64,000 nt of DNA, from contig VZDJ01000056.1 of assembly GCA_008694505.1 (NCBI GenBank), forward strand, positions 10,869,903-10,933,902. Reading direction: 5' to 3'. This document shows, piece after piece, positions 1-9,305 of this stretch. Numbering within the stretch: position 1 is the stretch's first letter; the number at the start of each line of letters is the position of its first letter. The notes beneath the pieces were generated by a model, which was not told the DNA's origin, made no database searches, and saw only the letters and a list, made by a program, of their open reading frames with translations. This DNA is from Cyanoderma ruficeps. Lineage: Eukaryota > Chordata > Aves > Passeriformes > Timaliidae. Position numbers and translations under genes: made by a program.

Positions 1-380
1 TGCAGAGTTGGCTGCTCCTCGTTAGAGCTGTCCCTTTAAATGACTGTCACCAGCACTTAAACCATTGCCTCGTTAAATATTGCCTGCTTAAAACACATCT
101 CGGGCTGGTTTGACAAATGGCTTGCTTCAGTTTAATGTGGAAGAGGAGCTAAATGAGTTAGTAAATGTTAATGTGGCCGTGTTCTTCCCAGATAACCAGC
201 TGCCCTTGGGACAGTATCAATAAGTGGCGTTTATTTGATATTATGGATGTGTTAATTACGCGTAGACGAAATAACGAGTAAGCAAAGGTCAAGGACAAAC
301 GCAGTTCCCCCAGAAACACCCATCAAAGAGCTTCTAATATTTCAGTCATTACCATTATTGAATATTCAGTGTCAATTAAA
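1..380. promoter_or_regulatory. Candidate conserved non-coding block
   Basis: No open frame or repeat signature is visible. The block is AT-rich but high in complexity, with homeodomain-type TTAATTA at about 249, nuclear-receptor-type CAAAGGTCA near 283 and few CpGs apart from one cluster near 257-275. This texture is typical of deeply conserved vertebrate enhancers. The block runs off the left edge of the window, so its true extent is unknown. The call is inference from motif words only; without alignment to other birds it could be ordinary unique DNA. Confidence 0.25.
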
Positions 381-3300
381 TTATGTGCATCTTTTTCCTT
401 GCTTATCTTTCGGGCCCCAAACTGAGCAACTTCGAGGGCTGTGCAAATGTTCTGGTGCCAAAAACTCGGCACAACTCCAGCAGTGGCTGGGCTGGTTTTC
501 CTCCATACCCTGGTGAAATGCCAGGTGGAATTTGGGGATTGATTTCCTCTTGGAGATGTAACCTTGTGATGCTTTTTGCTGGAAATTGGAAATGAAGGAA
601 ATGAAAGCGTGGCCGGTGCTGGCTGTTAAACTGCTGAACCTTGAAACTCGATGCAGATCAAACCCAAAAATGCTCTGGAGGCTGTAAATACCCAACTTTG
701 CCCCAGTTCACTGCTCTGCTCCTTATCAATGTGCTCTGAAAAAGAGCAGGCTGGAGAGTTCAGCCTTTGCCTTCTACTCCCACCCGTGAGGATAAAGCCT
801 TTTTTTTGGCAGGGATCTTCTGAAATTCAGCGGGTTTTGTGATGCGAGGCAAGACAGAGCTTAGCTGATCAATGGGGCCATTAATTAGAATTAAAGGCTC
901 AGCCATGATTTTTTGCTTTTACATATTGACATCTGGCAAAACAATTAAAAAGTCAATCAGGGTCTGAAAGTTACTCTCAGGTTACTCGGTGAGGAAGAGC
1001 AGTGAGGCCTCTTCCATCTCCCAGGAACTTCTCTCTTTTTCCAGGTGTCTGGGGAAAAAAAAAATCTCCCTCCCAAACAAGCTGCTGTTCATGTATGAAA
1101 TATTCATGTTATGACATCAAACCATGCTGCACATTATTTCGGTGCAGTGGGCCAAAATTAGATTCACATTTTATTTTGCTTATAAATGCCTGTCAGAGTT
1201 GCTAAATCAGTTTGTCTGTGCTGTCTTGAAGTGGTGTCAGTTTGAATTTCCTTCACGCTGCATATTGTTTTGGGCAAAGGCACATTCTTCCTTCTCCATC
1301 CGAGATGCAGCGCCTTGTGCTCTTGAAACAAAGCTGAAAAAGCCCAATAATTAAGATTCTTTTTAAAAACCCTCTCTGGGGTGACAGCTTGGCCTTTTTT
1401 AGGGTGATAGAGAAGCTACCAAATGCTGATGCATCCCGGTATTTGATTTTCCCCACGTGCAAGTGTCACTTTCTGGATTATTTCCTGGTTGTGGGGTACA
1501 TAACAAGGTGTCTTGTGCTGATGGAAGTAGAGATGAGCTTTGAGCAGCAGATTCTGAGTTCCTCAGTGCAGCTGAGGAAGAATCAGATGATTCAGTGGTT
1601 GTAACTCCCCTGGGCCAGGGGAGAGCTGCATCCTTCAGGCTGGGCCAGTGGGGCTGAGGAGGAATTAGGGCAGGAAGGAGGAGTTTGGGGTTGGTCTGAG
1701 CTCTCTTAAGACACAAACCCCATCCCTCAGCTGGGACCTCATCCTTTAGCTCAGGAGGCAGGGGAGTTCATTCACTCTTGGCTCTTTTGGTGCCGCGACA
1801 TCTCATTCATGCATAAATAATCTCATCTTAGTTATCCTAACGCTAAAAAAGAAATTTAAAAAAAAAGCTTCAGTCCCCAGTCTGCCAGATATTTCCATTA
1901 GAAATATCCCATCACAGGAGCTGTGCATGCCTGAAAACATCTTTTCTTTTCTGCCCTCTCCCCCGGGTTCCCGTCCCCAGCCTGTGCCTGCGGCTCCAGC
2001 CCTGCAGGCACTGATCCCAGCTGTGCCCCACCAGCCCCAGGGTGTGCCAGGGACAGAGCACACATCTCCTCACCAGCCACTTGGGGGGATATTTACACGT
2101 TTTTTATCATTTAAAACCGGCTTTTGAAACTTTCCCCTTCCTCCTTCTCCGCTCTACCCTGAGTGTGCTGCTGAAGGTTTCCATGCAAAAGCCACTGCCT
2201 TGTGATTTTTTTTTTTTAATTTCCCTGGGTTTCCCTTGGTCTTTTAGCATAATTCTTTTGAGTTAATAGCAGCAGGTTTTGTGGAGCGGGGGTAAATAGT
2301 TTGTGTGAAGCAAAGGTGTGTTGTTTGTGTAAAGCAGGAGGACGTGGTTTGCTGACGCTGCTGTTCTCATACATTGAATAACTTCACTGCATGATCCATA
2401 ATGGAACAGTAAAATTAATTTCATGGAATACGATCCAAACGAGCATAGCAGCTGGGGTATAAATCCTTGGGATCACCCTGAGCAGAGGCTGGGGGATGTC
2501 CAGCAAGGAGCAGAGGCGGGATGAGCACAGCCCAGCACAGCTCCACAGTGGGAACTGGTGAGGAGCTCCAGGCGCTGCCTCCAGCTCGGCTCTCCTCCTC
2601 TGTCTCCTCCTTGTGACATCCCTGTGCCTCCCTGACGTGCCAGTTGTTTTCAAGGACCTGCTTTTAAGCTGAAATCCCCTCTGCCAAGCTCTCCCAGCCC
2701 TGGCCAAAGCCCCATGTAGCTCTTCCCAAAAAGCAAAGCCCTCGTGCTGAGCTCCTGCATTTTCCATTAGGAGAAACTTTCCAAAAAGACTTTTTTTTTT
2801 TTTTCTAGATGATTTCTTGAGAGCTGGCAATCTCCTGAATCATTTCTTATGCAGAAATTGCTCTTGGAGGTGTTTTGCTGTGGTAACATCAGGTTTGTCA
2901 CTATTTCTTGTGTTGGATTTCTCGCTCAGGTCACCTCATCTTTTTTTGTGTGCTTCTGTATTTTCCTTTGTGGGTTTTTTTTGGTCTGTTCCTTTGGGAT
3001 CTGAGAGTCTTTGAGCTTGAACAATGTGACTGATCTGAGCTGCGTTTTAATCCAATGATAAATAGTTAATTTTGGAGGTTTAAGTTGACAGCAGAGCCAC
3101 CTTGGAGTGTCAGGCTGTGAGACTTTGGTTTCCTTCTCTGATCTGATAAGGAGCAGATATTTCCTGTAAATCCTCCCCCAGTGTTCCAGTCCTACCATTA
3201 GGGCATTAAGTCAGATACATGACACCCAATCTCACAGTAATTCCTGAGGAAAAAAAAAGCACATTATATTTTTTTAATGGCCTTCCCAGGCCTTACTTTG

Positions 3301-4004
3301 TTTCTTCCTGACGAGTATGAATTCCAGCGAGTTCACCTGAATTCTGACCTTCAGGTACACAAATGTCTGGGGGTGCTGAAGCAAGAATATGGTCTTTAAA
3401 ATTAGTTGTTCTTCACATGAATGCTGCCTTTTGTTCCCATGAAATCCCCGTGGAGTGCAGGAATAAAACTGCTTTTAGTGCTCCAAAATTCATCTGTGTG
3501 GTTTTTTTTTACGAACCGCTTACATCTTCTGGAAGTATCCTTTGTGTCAACATGACCCGCGCCAACCTTTCCCTCTCCAAATGGCTTTGTTCGGATGGTG
3601 TGCTGCCTGTGGGATCATCGCTTCCCTTCATCTCCTTTTCTTCTGATTGCCAAGGAACGCCAGGCAGATCCCAGAAACTTCTCCTAATGCGCTGTACCAG
3701 GCCTTCCCGAGCAACCTGGCTGAATAAATACCCATTGAATAACTGGAGAATGCATTCAGATTCTTTTTTATTTTGATTTATGTTCTATCCTCCTACCTGT
3801 GCATCTCCCAGAGTAATTGCCAGTTTTCGCCTCCTGCAGGGAGATATAATAGAGCTGGAGAATCAGTGGAATGTGCTCTGTTTTCTCCCTCTCCCTCTCC
3901 CTTTTGTAAGGGAGCCTTTATGTTCTCACACTCACAATTTGCAAACTGAAAATCAGCACCTCGTTCCCAGCTGGCCTTGCTGGAAGGAGCTGTCTGGAGG
4001 CTTC
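381..4004. other. Unique non-coding DNA, no gene seen
   Basis: Only short open frames (up to 148 codons) are present, with no matching splice structure or recognised protein family. T-runs occur at about 2208, 2791 and 2940. No CR1 or LTR signature was recognised. The part from about 3640 to 3780 has a mixed, non-repetitive texture that could be conserved, but nothing defines it. Confidence 0.6.
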
Positions 4005-4095
4005 CTGTGTCCCCTGTTCTTGTGTCACTCCCGTGTCCCCTGTCCCTGTGCCACTGCTTCCTGTGTCCCCTGTCCTTGTGGCACTGCCAGCATGG
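4005..4095. repeat. Imperfect GTGTCCCCTGT tandem repeat
   Basis: Three to four imperfect repeats of a unit containing GTGTCCCCTGT followed by a CTTGTG- or CCTGTG-like tail and CACTSC sit just left of the cleaner 21-bp array that starts at 4166. The core word is the same, so the two arrays are probably degenerate and younger parts of one expanding satellite patch. Confidence 0.6.
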
Positions 4096-4165
4096 GGACC
4101 GTGTGATACACGCCCCTGTGTGACATCAGGGTGTCCCAAATGATCAGGGAGCTGGGAGCCAGCGT

Positions 4166-4333
4166 GTCCCCTGTCCTAGAGTTCCTGTCCCCTGTCCCAG
4201 AGCTCATGTCCCCCATCCCAGAGCTGGTGTCCCCTGTCCCAGAGCTCATGTCCCCCATCCCAGAGCTGGTGTCCCCTGTCCCAGAGCTCATGTCCCCTAT
4301 CCCAGAGCTGGTGTCCCCTGTCCCAGAGCTGCT
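4166..4333. repeat. 21-bp minisatellite, eight units with 42-bp alternation
   Basis: Eight consecutive 21-bp units fill the interval exactly. Each follows GTCCCCTGTCCCAGAGCTnnt. Units ending CAT alternate with units ending GGT, and middle units alternate between CCTGT and CCCAT or CCTAT, so the real period is 42 bp. Because 21 is a multiple of three, no frame accumulates stops. Long open frames therefore appear on both strands here (a plus-strand heptapeptide SPVPELM/V; a Gly-, Ser-, Thr- and Asp-rich frame on the minus strand). These are by-products of the repeat, not genes. Confidence 0.95.
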
Positions 4334-4827
4334 GTTGCCATGCTCTGGCAGCAGCCCCTGTCCCTGCCAGCCCTCAGCTCTCCCCGATCCCCACGCCATG
4401 TCCCTGGGATGGGTGGCAGGGTCCCCTGTGTCACCTGGCAGGGGGTGCAGGGTGGTGGCTGCTGTATGGGACAGACACCTCGGTGTGTGAGATCTGAGAG
4501 GCTCCTGAGGCGCTGCCCTGCCCTGCAGGGACCTTTCCTTCATCCCAACAATAATAAGGTCAGCAGGGCGCAGTGGGAGCTCTCCATCAATTAGTGCAGT
4601 CATGCTTCTAACGAGCCATGGCTAATGACACGTGTTTAACCCCCAGGTGACACAGCCCAGCTAGCTGCGTGACCTGCAGGTCCCAGACACGACAGCGTTG
4701 TGTTTTGTAAGCAAAAAAAAAAAAGTGATATTAATAGAGATTTCCAGTTGAGTGGCCCTGTCTCCTGCACTCGGGTTCCTCCCTGGCTTTAACAAACTGC
4801 ACAAGGACAGCGCTGTAGGTGTTGGAT
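4334..4827. other. GC-rich unique DNA, no gene seen
   Basis: Flank of the minisatellite, rich in CCTG and CAGG words. No splice-bounded open frame or transposon signature was recognised. An A-run lies at about 4713-4724. Confidence 0.5.
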
Positions 4828-4932
4828 GCTCTGGGTTAAAAGGGACCTTAAATCCCACCCCGTGCCACCCCTGTCACGGGCAGGGACACCTCCCACTGTC
4901 CCAGGCTGCTCCAAGCCCTGTCCAGCCTTGTC
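4828..4932 (-). mobile_element. CR1 LINE 3'-end fragment
   Basis: The stretch has the order seen in the complement of avian CR1 tails: a GGGACCTTAAA word, a CACCCC..GTGCCACC stretch, then TCCCACTGTCCCAGGCTGCTCC and a CCTGTCCAGCCTTG end. CR1 copies in birds are usually truncated at the 5' end, and this one keeps only about 100 bp. It is diverged and non-coding. Confidence 0.8.
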
Positions 4933-4984
4933 ACAGGGAGGGCAGCTGTGACAAACCTTTAGGTCCCCTGACTTCAGGGCAGAG

Positions 4985-5394
4985 GGTGGTGAGAAAATAA
5001 TTAGGAGTGGGAAGGATGGCTGGCACTAGGAAAAGAACACTTTAATAATGGATAAAAGAAAATAGGAGCAGTGTCCCAAAGCCATGCAGAGTATCCAGGA
5101 GAACTCCATGGGGGTAACCACCCAAAGAGCCACAGATGAGGAAAACATGACAATCTTTAGGGTGGCTTTGAGGGTCCAATCAGACCCTCAAACTGAACAA
5201 AACCATATTTGTACAACACAACTGACCAATCATAAACACATAACCTTATATGGAACAACTTCATTAACATGCAAACTCCCATGAACCTTTACTGCTCACC
5301 ACAACTAGAAAGGGGTTTCCCACGAGTTGGGGAACTCCCACAGAGCCTGGCCCTCATCTTCCAGCTGGTCCCTCAAGGAAATGAAACCTTTTCT
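4985..5394. mobile_element. Probable ERV/LTR-derived sequence, boundaries unclear
   Basis: This stretch directly precedes the LTR at 5395 and has retroviral-LTR texture: CCAAT boxes in plus orientation (GTCCAATCAG near 5177, GACCAATCAT near 5224), a TATATGGAA word near 5248 and an AT-rich centre. It may be a second, older LTR or ERV internal remnant, possibly antisense, since the complement of CTTTAATAATGG gives an ATTAAAG polyadenylation-like word. No open retroviral gene remains. Element membership is an inference. Confidence 0.4.
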
Positions 5395-5960
5395 TGTCAC
5401 CCTTTGTAAGAGACCATCCGAAGAGCCTCATCTGCCTCATGACCATCGTCAGGGACAGAGACTGAAACCCCTAAAAGGACTCTAAAGCCCCAACACAGGA
5501 GTTCTGGCCTGGCTGAGGTGGGACGTTCCATCGAAACATCAGAACTCAGAACCTGAGCAGAAACAATGGGCAGGTCACGGTGAATTGACTGCACTTGCTG
5601 ACGGCTGTGCCTGTTCTTGTTCTCTCAAAACGAACAACCATAACTACCTCCCCACCTTTTGGCCAACTGCCTGTCACTTTGGGAAGGACTATAAGGACCC
5701 CTGAGTTAACCAAAGACTTTGAGATCTCCTCAGGGAAGAAGACGGATCTATTGGCCAGACCACGAGGATTTCGTCTCTCCGTTGGTAGCTATTACCCACC
5801 TCTTCTTTCTCTTTTCTCTCTATCCTTTATTTCCCTTCACCTCCTCCTATCGCATTTGCTGATGGCACTAATAAAAGTGGATTTGTTTTGATGAATATTG
5901 AAATCCCCTCTGTGTTGTTTTGAACCGTCACGACCCTGTTTTCATTAGCGGATCGTGACA
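5395..5960 (+). mobile_element. Probable solo LTR of a songbird endogenous retrovirus
   Basis: The interval begins TGTCAC and ends GTGACA, so it has the TG...CA ends and short inverted termini expected of an LTR. Near its 3' end it carries a pyrimidine-rich tract (about 5788-5850), then CTAATAAAAG at about 5868, a polyadenylation signal, followed by a T/G-rich stretch. That is the U3-R-U5 order on the plus strand. Its length of 566 bp is ordinary for an avian LTR. No gag, pol or env-like reading frame flanks it and no target-site duplication was clear, so the 5' boundary could be wrong. It is likely a solo LTR left by recombination. Confidence 0.65.
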
Positions 5961-7080
5961 CCCTTCCCTTCCCACACGGAGCACAACTCCAGCTGCAGGG
6001 GAGCTGATGTGCTGCTCACTGTGAGGCTTTCCCAACTCCCTCCTGAACATGGGCTGGGCCCTCTCCCTCCCTGCAGATGTCTGTGACCCCTCTCTCTCTG
6101 CCGGGTTAGGCCAGGCTTAGTTTAGACTTTGAATTTAATCTCGGTTCAGTTCTCTGCAGCATCAAGATCCAGCCTGACCTGTGCACCTCTGATGACCTTT
6201 CCAGCTCGGGATATTCTGTGAAGATCCCCCAAGCTTTGGCTGGCAGGAGTGTGGTAGAAAGGTGTGGCACAGCTTTAAATAAACATTCGCATGCCAGAAA
6301 AGATTTTTAAAGCTATTGGAGTTTGGTTGGGATTTATAAATCACTGCCAAAAAAGAAAAAAAAAAAAAAGAGTAACACGGTTATATGTTTGAAATAACAA
6401 CTTTTCTCCTACCAAAAAAGACATGTTATGTGAGCCCACGATAATCCTGCAGCATTGTGGCTCCCAGCAGGAAAAAAAAAATACTCATAAAATTACCATT
6501 CTACTTAGAATTCACTCTCTGAACACCCTGAAAAACCTAAAGAGCTCGCGGAGGGATGCGTTCAGTGCTGCTTAAGAGAGAGATTCCTCCAGATTGTCCA
6601 GTCTTTGACCACTTTCCATTGGATCTCAAACCTGTGAAGCACTCCTGTGTCATTGTGGGGTGTAAAAACCTCAGAAACAATTGAGAACCTCAGTTTCTAA
6701 TAACTCTTCTGGCACCATTTTTACCTTTTTTGAGGAAATAATGAAAAATTAGCCACTTAGGCTACCAAATTAGCCTCTTTTTGCACGGTGCAGTTGTAGT
6801 TCTAATCAGTACATGCCTTAACAACCCTAGGAGGAATTCATTATTTCTGTAGCCACAGCATGGTGTCCTTTCTCCTTCCACTTGGACTACACTTCTTGCC
6901 ATTTGCAGGATAAAGTTTGAAAAGTTTTAATTATAGAACGGAAAAGAAAGGGTCATAAAGCAGAAAGAATGAAAAAAAAACCCTCAAGTCTTGCAGATTT
7001 GTGTTATAAATGGTTGAGTTTGGCCACGATGTTCTGAGGGATGATATGAAAGGACTGGTTGCTGCTCTCTTCCTGCATTA
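5961..7080. other. Unique non-coding DNA, no gene seen
   Basis: No splice-bounded open frame and no repeat family was recognised. A-runs lie at about 6351-6370 and 6472-6480. A pyrimidine-rich part lies right after the LTR (about 5961-6100). Confidence 0.5.
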
Positions 7081-8290
7081 TGCTGCCACATAACTGCCGA
7101 ATTTGACATTCACTAAGTTAAATAATCTGCATTAAATTAAATAATCTGCATTAATTAAGTGGTAAACAATCTGCAGGAATTTCGGCTTTTCGGTCAGGCG
7201 CATTTAAGCCGAACATCAGCGGTGACACCAGCACTAAAACCAAGCCTTGAGTCAGGATTAGTGGCCACAAAGCTGAGCCTAGGCGCTGCTCCACGCCATC
7301 CCAAATCGGCGCAACAGGCGCGGAATGAGGAATAAAACCCATCCTCAACGCGAGGAGAAACAAACATCATTACAAGGTCAGCGCTGCTAAATTGCAGCCC
7401 TCGCTGCATTATCAGGAAGTAATGAGAAACACCTTCAGCCTCCAAGAGGAGTCGATAGAAAATCAGCAAACAGCCGCTGCCGACATCCTTTTTTGTTGTT
7501 GTTTTTTTGGTTTTGTTTTTGTTTTTCCAGCAGCGAGCAGGGATGAGGGCTGGGATAACACAAACACCCCCAGGCACGCACAACCTTTAAGGAAAGGACA
7601 AACAACATCCCAGCAATCAGCAAAGCCACCCACTGCTGTTATTTTATGAATAGATGGTAGATTCGCCTTCCGCGTGTTGGCGAAATAATGAAAAAAAAAA
7701 AAAAGAATTAAAAAGCGGAATTTGGAAGGCGTAAAATTGCAGCCGATTTGTGTTTATAGCCGGGGCCGGCCACACAATCGGCGGTGAATGGAGTGGCGGA
7801 TGGAGCTGAAGAGGAGAGGGAAATCAGAAATGCGAGGGGAGACAAGGGTGTGGAAGTTCCTCTCTCCAGAGCTAATCAGAACTGAGTGTCCTATTGCCAG
7901 CAGCGAGGAGAGCGCTCCGGGAATGGGAATTACGGGATAATTGTGCTGGAAATAACAGCCAAGGGGGCGTGTGCTGACTCGGGATGTTGTCACCTCCTGC
8001 CTGCCTTTGTCACCCACCGCCACCTGTGACATCATTTCACCCATCGGTGGAGGGGGAACTCCGGGGTTAACCCTTCAGCCCGTAGAGCATTGCAAGTGTG
8101 ATCGCTCTAATTCCCAATTGTAAACCTCCCCGTTATCAATTAATTTACATTGTTCAAAGAACTATCTGACTATCTTCGTATTTACCCTGCGTTTTGATGG
8201 TGAGTAATTAACACGTAATTGCAGAGGGCTATGTATAGCCAAGAAAGGGGTGTATTTATGTGTACTTAAAATAATTGCAGCCTTTTCGAG
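7081..8290. promoter_or_regulatory. Candidate conserved enhancer-like block
   Basis: A long, repeat-poor stretch that mixes AT-rich homeodomain words with unusually many CpGs for this window (7190-7330 and 7655-7800). The part from about 8090 to 8290 is the most suggestive. It holds ATCAATTAATTTACATTGTTCAAAGAA, which contains a SOX-type ACATTGTTC overlapping a TCF/LEF-type TTCAAAG, then GAGTAATTAAC and CGTAATTGC. Motif identity is established knowledge. That they act together here is inference, and conservation was not tested. Confidence 0.35.
7118..7155. repeat. Two 19-bp tandem units with TAAT cores, plus a decayed third
   Basis: The unit TTAAATAATCTGCATTAAA occurs at 7118-7136 and again at 7137-7155 with one change at its last base. 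A decayed third copy containing AAACAATCTGCA follows at about 7164. Each unit carries ATTA/TAAT homeodomain cores, so the duplication raises the local site count. Confidence 0.85.
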
Positions 8291-8878
8291 AGAGAGCGAA
8301 TCTTTTTGACTTTTCCTCCTTTTGGATGCGTCTGACAGTTGGTCTGGCCAAAATCGTTGCCTGGGCAAAGCTGCTGTTTCTTGGGATGAGTTTGGTGGAA
8401 GTTTAAAAGGAAAACTTTCCAAAAAGGAAAGTTCCTTTTGCATTTAAAAATGTTTTCTCTGTCTCCCCAGCCTACCCTGCCCGTCCTGGGAAAGGGGATT
8501 TGTGGCAGGGCCAGGTGTGTGGAGGATAAATCCCAGTGACCTCGGTGCCTGGCACGGATGAACGCTCCCCGTGTAGCAGCTCCAGCACAAAATCTCATCA
8601 CCCCGTTACAGTAATTCCTGCTCGGGGATGGCTTTATGAACGCCATCAAGGGCAATGGGGGCTTTCATGTCCAGCGCTAGTGATGATGGTTTTATTCCCC
8701 TTGCTGCCATCCTCAGCCCTCCATCATCGCCCCTCCGAGGCTGCACAGCCTCCACAGCTCGGCCTGCTGAAAGAAATCCGGAGTTTTCCGAGCCTTGGCA
8801 TTGCGGAGGAACTCGGATTTCCAGCTCAGGGGTTCTGTCCTCGCTGAGAAAGGCTGGGATGAATTCGATGCCTCAGGA
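8291..8878. other. Unique non-coding DNA, no gene seen
   Basis: Open frames here (up to 129 codons) lack recognisable domains or paired splice sites. No repeat family was recognised up to the start of the LTR copy at 8879. Confidence 0.5.
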
Positions 8879-9305
8879 TTTCAGCTTTTATATTTTTCAT
8901 AGATCTGTAATCCTGCAGTTCTTTAGTGTAGAACTCTAAACTCCACACAGTGTGAGCTGCTGCTTCCCCAGTTTGGGCAGACACAACAGTTCCTCTCCAG
9001 GCCTGGCAGTCAAGGACACCTCACTGCCTCAGGCCTGAGAGATGGAAACTAAAGTGAGTTGGGGGCAGCAAACTGGGGGTGAATGATTCATTACCTGAAG
9101 CTGTAATTGGAAGATGAACTCCCAAAATGCAAATGGACCAAACTGATCGAAGTGTGGAAACCCGTGACCATTTTGGGTGCAGCCCTTGGGGGGTTTTGTG
9201 TGCCCTAAATGTACCTGAAGACCCTTCAATAAATATAATAAATGTTGCTTTTTATTCCCTGAATTCTGTCTGGGGTCTGTTTTTAGGTAGCCCCAAAAAT
9301 CATCA
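8879..9305 (+). mobile_element. ERVL-like LTR repeat, copy 1 of 3
   Basis: Closely similar to the copies at 20114 and 23279. Shared landmarks in order are a TTCAGCTTTTATATTTTTCAT start, CCAGGCCTGGCAGTCAAGG, a GATTCATTACCTGAAGC box, CTTCAATAAAT (polyadenylation-type signal near 9224), TTTTTATTCCCTGAATTCTGTCTG, and GTTTTTAGGTAGCCCC with a CATCA end. The last two resemble the 3' ends of bird ERVL-class LTRs, which usually finish with a GGTAGCC...CATCA-like run. Unlike the other two copies, this one stops matching right after CATCA, which suggests a solo LTR end. No coding capacity is left. Confidence 0.75.

Noticed and set aside
4025..4603. 192-codon minus-strand and 119-codon plus-strand frames
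   Set aside because: Produced by the 21-bp minisatellite, whose period is a multiple of three.
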